Below, in pieces: positions 17,192-25,851 of a stretch of DNA of 64,000 bases. Made by a program: the position numbers and the translations under genes. Position 1 is the stretch's first letter, and each line of letters begins with the position of its first letter. This DNA is from LZORAL124-50-18 sp051208045. Lineage in GTDB: Bacteria; Pseudomonadota; Gammaproteobacteria; Pseudomonadales; Oleiphilaceae. The notes beneath the pieces are model-generated. The model was not told where the DNA came from and made no database searches. It was given only the letters and a program-made list of their open reading frames with translations. The stretch covers positions 186,001-250,000 of the forward strand of contig JBPJFY010000002.1 in the NCBI GenBank assembly GCA_051208045.1, in the 5' to 3' direction.

Positions 17192-18181
17192 ATGAGCATG
17201 GAAACAACCTTTAAATTAGCGATCGGCAATGCCTTGCCTGAGATGAACCACTCTGATGTGGATGGCGTGACCGCCCAATGGACGGAGGCTGCACAGTTCA
17301 TTCAGAATCGGCCCTTTACCATCCGTGATCAAGACGGCGTTCGTCAGATTGTTTTTCAGGTCTCGCTGGAGGTGGACAGTCTCCTGAAGGGCCTGGCTGA
17401 GTGTAAGCGCACGGAAACGGTGGCGGATCCCTTTGCGGCGGAACTACGGATTGTCTTGCAGGCACAGGAGACAGCGTCAGAAAAAGAGTATGAGCATGCC
17501 GTCGTAGTGTTTGTTCAGCATCTGTTCCTGCTGATGAATCTGTCTTATCCGGGAAGTTGCCGGTTTTTGAAAGCAGACTTCTCGGATCGACCCGATATGC
17601 GCTACAAAGCACCGAGCCTGAATGGTGTACCTTTCAAGAATGCGCAGCGCGGCGCGGTGGAATTCGGCTGGCCGGTACTGCGAGTACTGCCCGTCGCACA
17701 AACCTGGCACTGGTTGGAGCTGGTTAAGATCAGTCAAATGGATGTGGCCTTTTCACCGTCACCACTGGCCGTATTTTCACTGTTGGATATTGCCGCCCAG
17801 GCCCACCACTTTGGTTCCAGTGACATCATCCAGTTGTATCAGGTAATTTTATCGTACTGTGATGCGGATGCGCAGATGGATGACCGCTGGGTGAGACAGC
17901 GATTGCATTTGATTCTCGGCCAGCCCAACAGCCGCGCAGATTCGTTCAGCGATCTGCACCGACGCTATTGCCAGGCGATTGAAGGCCAGAAAGCAGCGAT
18001 ACGGCCCGGTATTGAATTTCATACGCCGCACACGGCATTGAAGCAACAGCTGGCAGCGCACAACTCCCCGGTGGAACGGGCGTTGATGATTATTCTGGCG
18101 CTACTCCAGGATTTGATCACCCATCAGGCGAAAAATTACGAGTTTGCAGAAACGTTCAACCGACACACCGGATCGGACTAG
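17192..18181 (+). CDS. Protein of unknown function, 329 residues
   Basis: I do not recognise a family. It has no signal peptide or membrane helix and is probably cytosolic. The N-terminal 110 residues are largely helical with acidic patches; the middle has VEFGWPVLRVLPVAQTWHWLELVKIS; the C-terminus is helical and rich in H and Q (LKQQLAAHNSPVERALMIILALLQDLI). Alpha-helical repeat or type IV/VI accessory proteins are possible but unsupported. It shares a strand and tight spacing with the PfkB kinase upstream (73 bp, filled by the 18-bp repeat) and the LRR gene downstream (3 bp), so an operon is likely. The start could be ATG 17192 (GGAAAG seven bases ahead) or ATG 17198. Confidence 0.7.
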   Translation: MSMETTFKLAIGNALPEMNHSDVDGVTAQWTEAAQFIQNRPFTIRDQDGVRQIVFQVSLEVDSLLKGLAECKRTETVADPFAAELRIVLQAQETASEKEYEHAVVVFVQHLFLLMNLSYPGSCRFLKADFSDRPDMRYKAPSLNGVPFKNAQRGAVEFGWPVLRVLPVAQTWHWLELVKISQMDVAFSPSPLAVFSLLDIAAQAHHFGSSDIIQLYQVILSYCDADAQMDDRWVRQRLHLILGQPNSRADSFSDLHRRYCQAIEGQKAAIRPGIEFHTPHTALKQQLAAHNSPVERALMIILALLQDLITHQAKNYEFAETFNRHTGSD

Positions 18182-18184
18182 CCC

Positions 18185-18907
18185 ATGTTTGATAACCTCA
18201 ACACCGGAACGCTCTGGAAAGTGGCCTTTTGGGGCTTTGTCGGCGTTGTGGTCGTTAAAATGTTTTACGCGCCGAATCAGCAGGTGCAGGAGCACCAGTC
18301 GGAGGTGAAGCAATTTGTGCAGGAGGCCGAATCCAAAAAACGCCGGGCGAATGCCCTCGTGGACGGTATGATTGACCAATTGAATGCGCTCAACATTCAG
18401 GATATGAACCTGAAAGAGTGCATCGGGATGCAGATTCATTATCATGAAACCCGGATTCGGCAAAACGTCTGGACCAATCTGACGGATATGGAAGAGCTGG
18501 GGTGCTCGTCCAGAAAAATCTCCCAGCTTGAAGGGCTTCAGCATTTCACCAAATTGAAGACGCTGAATCTTGCCAACAATGAACTCACCTATCTTGCGCC
18601 TCTGAGTGCTTTGGGGCAGTTGGAGCGGCTCAACATCGGGGGAAACCCCATCAGTTCGGTGTGGATGCTTTCCGGCTTCGGGCAGCTGGATACCCTGGAA
18701 CTGGGTGAGTTGCCGTTGACGAATTTTCGTGAGGTGCTGCAGTTTTCCAATGTACGAAAACTCTCGTTTCGAATACCGCGAGAGCGGATGTATTCCTGCG
18801 ATGAACTGGGTGAGTTTTCCCGTGCAGTCCAAGGAAAAAACTGGAGCATCAGCTACCCGAGTTCCTGTTTGAATTTTGATGGGAATCAGGAGCGCTTTCG
18901 GCGATAG
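18185..18907 (+). CDS. Membrane-anchored leucine-rich-repeat protein
   Basis: A 240-residue protein with one N-terminal membrane helix (residues ~9-27, WKVAFWGFVGVVVVKMFY), a short coiled stretch (~30-60), and about four leucine-rich repeats between ~105 and 200 (LEGLQHFTKLKTLNLANNELTYL, LSALGQLERLNIGGNPISSV and similar). The C-terminal ~40 residues hold two Cys (residues ~203 and ~224). LRR domains bind proteins; the partner is unknown. The gene starts 3 bases after the unknown 17192 gene, so the two products may act together at the inner membrane. A terminator follows at 18925. Confidence 0.8.
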   Translation: MFDNLNTGTLWKVAFWGFVGVVVVKMFYAPNQQVQEHQSEVKQFVQEAESKKRRANALVDGMIDQLNALNIQDMNLKECIGMQIHYHETRIRQNVWTNLTDMEELGCSSRKISQLEGLQHFTKLKTLNLANNELTYLAPLSALGQLERLNIGGNPISSVWMLSGFGQLDTLELGELPLTNFREVLQFSNVRKLSFRIPRERMYSCDELGEFSRAVQGKNWSISYPSSCLNFDGNQERFRR

Positions 18908-18924
18908 GGGTCTTTTAGCGAGTC

Positions 18925-18970
18925 ACTGAGCAGGCGTCTGTCGTTCCGCTTGCTCAGTTTCTCTTTCTCT
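18925..18970 (+). terminator. Rho-independent terminator after the kinase/LRR operon
   Basis: ACTGAGCAGGCG (18925-18936) pairs with CGCTTGCTCAGT (18947-18958), including one G-U pair, around a 10-base loop; a T-rich tail (TTTCTCTTTCTC) follows. Confidence 0.8.
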
Positions 18971-19005
18971 CCGTCTATCTTTCACCCTGTCTCTTAGCTT
19001 CCGCT

Positions 19006-19524
19006 TCAGGCGGTACGTTCCCGCTCCTTTACCGGGCCGGAGCGCTCAATAATGGCCTGATGGACTTCCTGTCGAAAGCCCAGCGCGAAGACGACTTCGG
19101 CTACTACGAAGAGCGGGCCGACAGCGAGACCAATCAGGTCATCCACAAATGCCGGTTTTTTGCCTTCGTAGAAATGACCCACAAACTGAAAAATCCACCC
19201 AATAACAAACAAACCAATACCTTCACTCAGCCACACCAAGGTAGAACCTGCAGCCAGCGTATGGCCCGCCCATACGGACAGCCCCATCACCACGGCCATC
19301 AGTGCGGCAAACATGCGATCGAGCCGCAGATAAAACAAGACGGTACCTGCTGCCAGCAGCAGTGCCGGGGTGAGTGTCAGGCCCGCCACCTCAATGGCAG
19401 GTCGAGAGAGCAGCGTGGCTACGGCCACCACTATCATCGGGATACCCACGAAGTGGGTGGCAATGTTGCGCGGGTCACGGTGATAATCCGCATATTGAGA
19501 CAAATGATCTGTTAACGTTTTCAT
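19006..19524 (-). CDS. Mpo1-like (DUF962) membrane protein
   Basis: A 172-residue integral membrane protein with four hydrophobic segments. The family is identified by the N-terminal YHRDPRNIATHFVGIP and the later QFVGHFYEGKKPAFVDD, which carry the conserved histidines. The yeast member Mpo1 is an iron-dependent dioxygenase that shortens 2-hydroxy fatty acids; the bacterial role is not established. ATG 19524 follows AGGGGAT; a TTG at 19539 would add five residues. It lies downstream of the Crp/Fnr gene on the same strand with ~78 bp between, so joint transcription is possible. Confidence 0.8.
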   Translation of the reverse strand: MKTLTDHLSQYADYHRDPRNIATHFVGIPMIVVAVATLLSRPAIEVAGLTLTPALLLAAGTVLFYLRLDRMFAALMAVVMGLSVWAGHTLAAGSTLVWLSEGIGLFVIGWIFQFVGHFYEGKKPAFVDDLIGLAVGPLFVVAEVVFALGFRQEVHQAIIERSGPVKERERTA

Positions 19525-19602
19525 TATTATCCCCTGCAAGCAGGTCCAATCTGGTTAATGTGTGATCATACTGTATCAAGGCGTGCGGCAAAGGTCTGTC
19601 AT

Positions 19603-20304
19603 TTAGCTGACACTGGATCGTCTTTTCAATCCCTCCAGATCCAGCAACTCAATGACGCCATAGGCGACCTTGATCATCCCCTGTGCTTCGAGATCCTTCA
19701 GAATCTGGTTAGTGGTCTGTCGGGAAATGCCGAGCATCAGGCCGAGCTGCTCCTGCGGAACAGAAATAGTGCGACGGCTTTTACCCTGCAAGTCACCGTA
19801 ACCTTCTGCCATGAACACCAGCCGCCGCGTCAGGCGGACAGCGGCGGGCAGCACGGTCATGTCTTCCATCCAGAGAAAGGCCAGCCGCAGCTTTTGGGCG
19901 ATCAGCAGACCGAAATCTTTCCAGTACAATGGATTTTCCGCCAGCACGGCGTCCAATGCTTCCTGAGGCACATGAATGGCAGTGACATTGCCTTCAGCGA
20001 TGGCATCGTGGGTGCGTAAGCGGCCGTCAAACAAGGCAATTTCACCGATCCAGTTGGGTGGTTCAATAAAGGTCAGGATGGCTTCTTTGCCATTCTCCCC
20101 GACACCGGTGATGCGCACAGCGCCTTCAACAACCGCATACAGACCACATCGCGGATCGCCCCGGCAAAACAGCATATCGCCACCGCACAGCCGTTGTACT
20201 TTCGCGTGTTCTAACAGCCGGTTTTTGAGGTCGGCGGGTATTCCGCGGAACCAGCGGCCAGTGTCTAAAATATTACGATAGGATTCTGCCGTTGTTTTCG
20301 TCAT
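19603..20304 (-). CDS. Crp/Fnr-family transcriptional regulator
   Basis: A 233-residue DNA-binding regulator. Residues ~15-130 form the cyclic-nucleotide-type beta barrel (GEIALFDGRLRTHDAIAEG corresponds to the phosphate-binding cassette), ~130-155 the dimer helix, and ~165-225 a winged helix-turn-helix with recognition helix in MLGISRQTTNQILKDLEAQG. There is no FNR-type N-terminal cysteine cluster, so it is not an oxygen sensor of that kind. The cassette lacks the exact GELxL...RSA set of Crp, so the ligand is uncertain. It is divergent from the large Ser/Thr kinase gene. Confidence 0.88.
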   Translation of the reverse strand: MTKTTAESYRNILDTGRWFRGIPADLKNRLLEHAKVQRLCGGDMLFCRGDPRCGLYAVVEGAVRITGVGENGKEAILTFIEPPNWIGEIALFDGRLRTHDAIAEGNVTAIHVPQEALDAVLAENPLYWKDFGLLIAQKLRLAFLWMEDMTVLPAAVRLTRRLVFMAEGYGDLQGKSRRTISVPQEQLGLMLGISRQTTNQILKDLEAQGMIKVAYGVIELLDLEGLKRRSSVS

Positions 20305-20441
20305 GAGGGTGGTTGCTTGTATCCTGCTGTGAAAAAAACAGGTTAGCCTTTATACTGCACTCTGTCAGCTGTTTCTGAAAGAAATGTATTCATGATGGGG
20401 GCGCTGGCGGTAACCCCAAGGCAGCACGTTAAGGATGGCAT

Positions 20442-23400
20442 GTGACGTTTCCTGAAATTCCCGGATACAGAATCGAAAGTATTCTCGGCAAGGGCGGTAT
20501 GGCGACCGTCTACCTGGCGGTTCAGGAATCGTTTGGTCGGCATGTTGCCCTGAAGGTCATGGCGGAGCACCTGCTCAGCGACAAGTCCTTTGCCCAGCGG
20601 TTTCTTCGCGAAGCCCGTCTCGTCGCGCAGCTGTCCCATCAACATATTGTGCCGGTGTATGATGTCGGGCAGGTGGGTAACAGCCACTACATCGCCATGG
20701 AGTATTTGCCGGGCGGCGATCTCAAAACCCGTTTGCGCAATGGGCTGGCCATCTACGATGCCCTTGAAATGCTCAAGGAGGTGGCGGCCGGGCTGGATTA
20801 TGCCGGTAGAAAGAAGCTGGTTCACCGGGATATCAAGCCGGAAAACATCCTCTTTCGTGAAGATGGCAGTGCGGTCATTTCTGACTTCGGTATAGCGCGT
20901 CAGACCGACTCAAAAACCAACATGACCATGACCGGGGCGGTGGTGGGAACACCCCACTATATGAGCCCTGAACAGGCGGAAGGGTCGCCGACGGATCATC
21001 GCTCCGATCTGTACAGTCTCGGGATCATCCTCTACGAAGTACTCACTGGCGAAGTGCCCTTTACGGCCGACTCCCCGGTGATGATCGGCGTGAAACACAT
21101 CACCGAAGACCCACCGCCGTTGCCGGAGTATCTGGGGGCCGCGGAACCGGTAGTGATGAGGGCACTGGCCAAATCTGCCGAAGACCGCTTTCAGTCCGGT
21201 GAAGATTTTATCAAAGGCTTAAGCTTTATCGAGCGGACGCTGGGTGAGCAGGAAGGCAGTACCGTCATTATGTCGCCGCTCACGCGGAGCAGCTCAAAGG
21301 GCTCGACGGTGCGTCGTTCCAGAGCCTCGCGGGCAAGGCGGGTGCATGAGAGCCAGGTGCCCAAATCCAGTCTCTGGGAAAGTCTGGTTGCCAAGTCCAC
21401 GTTTCTGGACACGCCAGTCAAAATGGGGTTGTGGGGCGGGGGATTGATCCTGGTTGCTGCCCTCGCATTTATCGGCTTCTGGTATGTTGATAAAGGGGCA
21501 ACTCTGTTGCGGGGTGACAGTGGGGCACTCTTCTCCTCCGATTCAGAACCTCAGGTGCTGGATGCCAAATCCGCAGAATTGATCAGAAAAGCGGAAGTGG
21601 CGTTGGGGCAGGAGCGACTGTTTACCCCGCCCGGTGACAATGCTCAGTATTATCTGACCACGTTACTGGCATTAACCCCGGATCAGCCGGTGGGCCTGCA
21701 ACGCATCACCGGGTTGTTTGCGTTGTATTTGCAAAAGGCCGAGCAGTTTATTCTCAACAACCAACTTGATCAGGCGGAAGTGTATCTGACCCAGGCTTCC
21801 CAGATTTCCTATTACGTGAGTAATGAAGATTTCCGCGGCCAACTCTCCACCCTGTATCTTCGCTACAATGCGGCGCGGCAAGCGCGATTTGTTAAGGAAG
21901 AGCAACAGAAGATGATTGATGAATGGCTGGCCAAAGCGGATGCGGCATTACAGCGCGGCGATCTGACCACACCGGCCAGGGAAAACGCCTTTGAGTATTA
22001 TCAGCGGATCTTATTTGAAAATCCCGATAATGCGGCGGCAAAAGCCGGAATTCAGCGCGTTGCGGGCAAATTTATCGAACTCGCTGAAACACAACTGTTG
22101 GCCAGCAATCTTGCGGTGGCCGAAGCCTATCTGGCGGCCGCCGCTCAGGTGGATTCTACGCATCCGAACATTCTCGCCATGAAAGAAAAGATCCAGACCC
22201 AGCGTGAGCTGGACAGTGAGAAACTGATGGATCAGCAGAATCAGGCCTGGGCAGACAAAGAAGCGGCGCGACTGGCGAGAGAACAGCGACTTCAGGAAAA
22301 GCAGAACCGTTTGCAAGCGCTTCTGGAGCGCGCCGATGCCGCACTGGCGGCCGGGAAGCTGGTGGCACCGGAGGTTGACAACGCATTGGGCTACTATCGC
22401 GCGGTTCTGGCGGAAGAGCCTGTGAACATCAAAGCGCTGGAAGGCGTGGAAGCTGTTGGGCGTCGGCTATTGACCCAAGCCCAGGAAGCGTTGGAGCGCG
22501 ATGACTTCAGCACGGCTGAGGCCAGGATGGGGGCTGCCGCGGAAATTCTCTCTTCCCGGTTTGAAATTGCGCGTCTGGAGCGTGAACTTGCGACGAGAAA
22601 AGTGGTGGTAGAGGTGGAACATTATCTCTCACAGGCTGAAACCGCATTTGGGGCGGCCAATTATGAAGCACCCGACGGTGACAATGCACTCCATTACTAT
22701 GAGCAGGCGTTGGCACTTGATCCGGTCAACGAAAATGCGCTCAAAGGGATAGAGACCATCTGGCTGAAATATCTGGATCTCGCGCGTAGTCGCGCGGCAG
22801 AAGGCAAAAACACCCAGGCAGAACAGTATATTCAGCGTGCGGAGCGTTTGGCCGGCGCGCACCCGCTCATTGACGTGGCGCGCAACGCGGTCGCGGTGTT
22901 GAAGCAGGAGCGGGAAATTGATGGTTGGCTTGCCGAAGCAGCGGATGCTTTGCAGAAAGGTCGATTGACCTTGCCGGAAGGGCAGAGCGCTTATGCTTTG
23001 TACGACCGTATTTTGCAGGTTGACCCGCTCAACCAGCCGGCCAAAGCGGGCGTTGCGGAGGTTCGGTCGAGATTACTGGCCCTGGCTCAGTCACACATCA
23101 ACAAACAGCAGTGGGATGAGGCTCAAGCGTTGCTGGAGAAAGCGCGGGCCATTCCTGGACCGTTAAGCCCGTTGCTCGAAGTGACCAGCCGGCTGGATTC
23201 TGCACGCTCAGCACAGCGGACCAGAGAGGCGGAACAAGCCGCAGAGCGCGAGCAGCGTGATCGATCACAGGCCGATGCCCAGCAACAGGCGGCATTGGAG
23301 CGTCAACGACAAGCAGAGGCCGCAAAGCGAAAGGCTGCCGAAGAAAAAGCCCGGCAGCGTGCTGAAAAAGAACGGGAGCTGAGTCAATTGGTGGCCCGTG

Positions 23401-24050
23401 CCAGTGACTTGGAAAGCCAGACACTGAATGATGGCACCAACGCGGTGTTGCGGGAGACCTATCTGGCGATTCTCGCATTGAATCCGGGATTACCGGCGGC
23501 GAAAACTGCCTTGGAACAGACCAGCGCCTTTGAGGCCGGCCTGGTACAGCAGGCCTTCCACGCCAACAATCTGCCCCTGGCTCGCAAGAAGCTGGATCTG
23601 ATCCAGCGAGTAACACCGAACTACCCGCAGTTGAGGGCGCTGGAGTCGCAGTATCAGCGGAAGCAGGCCACGCGGGAGGAGGTGGACAAAATCCTGCGGG
23701 AGGCTCAGCAACAGATCAGCCAGCCGTTTAAAAAGCCCGGGCTGTTTGGCAGTAATGACGCCACACGAAATGCATTGGTGTCGGTATTCAGTCAGCTCCA
23801 GAAAGCACGACAACTGGATGACAACAATCAGGCCGTGGATGAGCATTATCGGCGGTTGGAGCGAAAGTACGTGTCGATTGTCGAGTTGTACCTGGATTCC
23901 GATGACACCAACGAAGCGGCACTGTTTGTCTCCGACATGAAAACGCTGGACTGGCCTGAAACCAGTGAAGAGCGATTGAAGCTGGAGATTCGCCTGGCGC
24001 GTCAACAGAATCGAGCCAAGCCCATCCCGCGTGCTTTTGGAAGTTTTTAA
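20442..24050 (+). CDS. Ser/Thr protein kinase with membrane helix and six extracytoplasmic repeats
   Basis: A 1202-residue Hanks-type kinase. Residues ~8-265 are the kinase domain: GKGGMATVYLA (nucleotide loop), ALKVM (lysine), HRDIKPENIL (catalytic loop), DFGIARQ (metal site), GTPHYMSPEQ (substrate loop). One membrane helix follows (~328-347, LWGGGLILVAALAFIGFWYV). The outer part consists of about six diverged repeats beginning near residues 383, 495, 626, 727, 828 and 982, each with the pattern L.KADAAL..G.L..P...NA..YY...L...P.N..A..G. and a TPR-like helical tail (AEAYLAAAAQV and equivalents). A charged A/E/Q/R-rich helix at ~925-980 interrupts the series. Start is GTG 20442 after AAGGATGG; the nearby ATG stops at once. 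It is probably a surface-signal sensor; ligand and substrates unknown. Confidence 0.9.
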   Translation: MTFPEIPGYRIESILGKGGMATVYLAVQESFGRHVALKVMAEHLLSDKSFAQRFLREARLVAQLSHQHIVPVYDVGQVGNSHYIAMEYLPGGDLKTRLRNGLAIYDALEMLKEVAAGLDYAGRKKLVHRDIKPENILFREDGSAVISDFGIARQTDSKTNMTMTGAVVGTPHYMSPEQAEGSPTDHRSDLYSLGIILYEVLTGEVPFTADSPVMIGVKHITEDPPPLPEYLGAAEPVVMRALAKSAEDRFQSGEDFIKGLSFIERTLGEQEGSTVIMSPLTRSSSKGSTVRRSRASRARRVHESQVPKSSLWESLVAKSTFLDTPVKMGLWGGGLILVAALAFIGFWYVDKGATLLRGDSGALFSSDSEPQVLDAKSAELIRKAEVALGQERLFTPPGDNAQYYLTTLLALTPDQPVGLQRITGLFALYLQKAEQFILNNQLDQAEVYLTQASQISYYVSNEDFRGQLSTLYLRYNAARQARFVKEEQQKMIDEWLAKADAALQRGDLTTPARENAFEYYQRILFENPDNAAAKAGIQRVAGKFIELAETQLLASNLAVAEAYLAAAAQVDSTHPNILAMKEKIQTQRELDSEKLMDQQNQAWADKEAARLAREQRLQEKQNRLQALLERADAALAAGKLVAPEVDNALGYYRAVLAEEPVNIKALEGVEAVGRRLLTQAQEALERDDFSTAEARMGAAAEILSSRFEIARLERELATRKVVVEVEHYLSQAETAFGAANYEAPDGDNALHYYEQALALDPVNENALKGIETIWLKYLDLARSRAAEGKNTQAEQYIQRAERLAGAHPLIDVARNAVAVLKQEREIDGWLAEAADALQKGRLTLPEGQSAYALYDRILQVDPLNQPAKAGVAEVRSRLLALAQSHINKQQWDEAQALLEKARAIPGPLSPLLEVTSRLDSARSAQRTREAEQAAEREQRDRSQADAQQQAALERQRQAEAAKRKAAEEKARQRAEKERELSQLVARASDLESQTLNDGTNAVLRETYLAILALNPGLPAAKTALEQTSAFEAGLVQQAFHANNLPLARKKLDLIQRVTPNYPQLRALESQYQRKQATREEVDKILREAQQQISQPFKKPGLFGSNDATRNALVSVFSQLQKARQLDDNNQAVDEHYRRLERKYVSIVELYLDSDDTNEAALFVSDMKTLDWPETSEERLKLEIRLARQQNRAKPIPRAFGSF

Positions 24051-24059
24051 GCATACTGG

Positions 24060-24088
24060 TTTAAGCGAGCAGATTATCCCGCTATAAT
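24060..24088 (+). promoter_or_regulatory. Candidate promoter for cytochrome c5
   Basis: A perfect TATAAT lies at 24083-24088 with a weak TTTAAG at 24060-24065, 17 bases apart, about 65 bp before the GTG start at 24154. Confidence 0.4.
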
Positions 24089-24153
24089 TCACCGGTTTAA
24101 AATTCAGGTTACGGGTTATCCGTGGTAAACACATAACCAGATTGAGGTGAAAT

Positions 24154-24573
24154 GTGAAACATATGCTTAAATTGTTGGCGGTGGCAGCGCTGGTGGCTGC
24201 GCCCTTCGTAAATGCAGCGGGCGATGATGCCATCAGAGATCGAATCAAGCCAGTGGGTCAGGTATGTGTGGAAGGGGATGCCTGTGCCAGCGAAACCACG
24301 GCGGTCGTAGCCGCGAGCGCATCCGCAGAGCCACGCTCCGGTGACGAAATCTACAACACCAAATGTGCGGCATGTCACGGCACGGGTGCGGCAGGCGCGC
24401 CCATTAAGGGCAATCTGGAACACTGGGCACCGCGTATCGCCCAAGGCATGGATACTCTGTTGGCTCACGCGCTGGATGGCTTTAATGCCATGCCAGCCAA
24501 AGGTGCCTGTATGGATTGTTCTGACGATGAAATCAAAGCTGCCGTGGATGTCATGGTCAGCGCCAGCCAGTAA
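24154..24573 (+). CDS. Cytochrome c5-like monohaem protein
   Basis: A 139-residue periplasmic electron carrier. Signal peptide 1-21 (VAAPFVNA). One haem-binding CAACH at residues 71-75 and a distal-ligand Met113 in AMPAKG; Cys119 and Cys122 two residues apart form the extra disulfide typical of cytochrome c5. The first 60 mature residues include two further Cys (38, 44) and are low in order. The start is GTG 24154 because GAGGTG sits five bases upstream; ATG 24163 would be too far from it. No oxidase or reductase genes are adjacent. Function: small soluble electron shuttle, partner unknown. Confidence 0.9.
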   Translation: MKHMLKLLAVAALVAAPFVNAAGDDAIRDRIKPVGQVCVEGDACASETTAVVAASASAEPRSGDEIYNTKCAACHGTGAAGAPIKGNLEHWAPRIAQGMDTLLAHALDGFNAMPAKGACMDCSDDEIKAAVDVMVSASQ

Positions 24574-24579
24574 TCCGGC

Positions 24580-24610
24580 AAAAAAGCGTTGAGGGGCAGT
24601 CTTGCCCCTC
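24580..24610 (-). terminator. Terminator between cytochrome c5 and the quinone-oxidoreductase gene
   Basis: GAGGGGCA (24591-24598), loop GTCT, TGCCCCTC (24603-24610). Read on the minus strand the hairpin is followed five bases later by TTTTTT (24585-24580). It can also serve the plus strand, though with a poorer tail. Confidence 0.7.
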
Positions 24611-24639
24611 TCCATTGATCCGCCGCTGTGGGTGGCGGA

Positions 24640-25671
24640 CTATCCCGGAATCAGAACCACTTTTCCCATGTTTTGTCGTGCCTCCAGAAAGCGGTGAGCA
24701 TCCGCTGCTTGCCCAAACGAAAAGGTTTGATCAACGTAAGGGCGCACCCAGCCTTCTTCTACACCTTGCATCAGCGCACCCATCCACCCTCTGATTTTCG
24801 GCGTTTCATGCCATAAGCGGCCCATATTCACGCCAAATACGGATTTATTCTGATTCATCAAGGATACCGGGTGGAAGAACGGCATCTGGAGTGCCGTTTT
24901 CACCAGTTTGAGCTTGCCCGCAAGGCCCGACTCCGAGGCGGTAGAAATGCCAAACATCCCTAAACGCCCTGTCGATCGAAGTGCGCGATAGCTCTTTCGC
25001 CAGTGATCTCCGCCCAGCGGGTCGATAATCAGCTCGACACCCCGGTCATGGGTCAGTTTGTTGACCTCAAAGCGCCAGTCACGATTGCGGTAGTCCACAC
25101 AGTGGTCGACCCCGCGCTGGGTCAGGAACTCGTGTTTCCCGGGGCTGGACGTGCCAATGATGGTTGCACCAATATGCCGTGCGATGTCGATGGCTGCCAG
25201 GCCAACACCACCGCCGGCGTTATGGATCAGGATCGTTTCGGAAGGTTGCAATGCGCCCATGACGACCAGTAATTGCCAGGCGGTCAGATAGTTGACCGGG
25301 ATCGCTGCCGCTTGCTCGAAACTGAGTGCGTCCGGTTTCTCGAATAGTTGCGCCAGCGGCACGCAGACCTGCGAAGCCTGTCCCTGAAATCGGCTCAGAC
25401 CAAACACCGGCTTGCCTACCCAGTGGGTGTCCTGGTCGCTGCCAACCGCCGTCACAATACCCGCGAATTCGTAGCCCATGCAGGCTGGCATGTCGGGGGC
25501 GTCCGGGTAAAGCCCCTGCCGGGCGAGGATGTCCGCAAAGTTCAGTCCTGCGGCTTTCACATCGATGACCGCTTCGCCGGTGGAGGGGGACAACCCGGGA
25601 AAAGACTGAAGCGCAAGCACTTCCGGGCCGCCTGGGCGGGTGATCATGATTTTTTGCATGGTGTATGACAC
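24640..25671 (-). CDS. Zinc-type alcohol dehydrogenase / quinone oxidoreductase (MDR family)
   Basis: A ~343-residue medium-chain reductase. It has the N-terminal catalytic domain (MITRPGGPEVLALQ, then AAGLNFADILARQGLYP) and the NADPH-binding fold with HNAGGGVGLAAIDIARHIGATIIGTSSPGK. The zinc-ligand cysteines are absent, so it belongs to the zinc-free quinone oxidoreductase/synaptic vesicle VAT-1-like branch. Expected activity is NADPH-dependent reduction of quinones or enones. GTG 25671 has GGAAGG five bases ahead; ATG 25659 is the alternative. The frame is open to 25842 but the extra residues are not family-like. Confidence 0.85.
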   Translation of the reverse strand: MSYTMQKIMITRPGGPEVLALQSFPGLSPSTGEAVIDVKAAGLNFADILARQGLYPDAPDMPACMGYEFAGIVTAVGSDQDTHWVGKPVFGLSRFQGQASQVCVPLAQLFEKPDALSFEQAAAIPVNYLTAWQLLVVMGALQPSETILIHNAGGGVGLAAIDIARHIGATIIGTSSPGKHEFLTQRGVDHCVDYRNRDWRFEVNKLTHDRGVELIIDPLGGDHWRKSYRALRSTGRLGMFGISTASESGLAGKLKLVKTALQMPFFHPVSLMNQNKSVFGVNMGRLWHETPKIRGWMGALMQGVEEGWVRPYVDQTFSFGQAADAHRFLEARQNMGKVVLIPG

Positions 25672-25788
25672 GTTGGCCTTCCTTGTCTTGTGGAATGGGT
25701 AATTGTGGTGGTTATTATTCAGGTGACTGCGGTTGCAGGTCATGTTTATACACATGGGGGTGATGTGCCATAACTCAATTGTTGCGAC

Positions 25789-25815
25789 AAAAAAAAGCCG
25801 CCAGGAGCTGGCGGC
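25789..25815 (-). terminator. Strong rho-independent terminator after the OmpA-like lipoprotein gene
   Basis: GCCGCCAG/CTGGCGGC (25797-25804 and 25808-25815) with a 3-base loop; on the minus strand eight T residues follow directly (25796-25789). Confidence 0.92.
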
Positions 25816-25851
25816 AAAACGGCACACAGGGCTGTACACCATCAGGAAGAA

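Noticed and set aside
19555..19585. FNR-box-like TTGATAC...ATGATCA near the Crp/Fnr gene
   Set aside because: The half-sites are not at the required spacing of four bases, so the resemblance is superficial.
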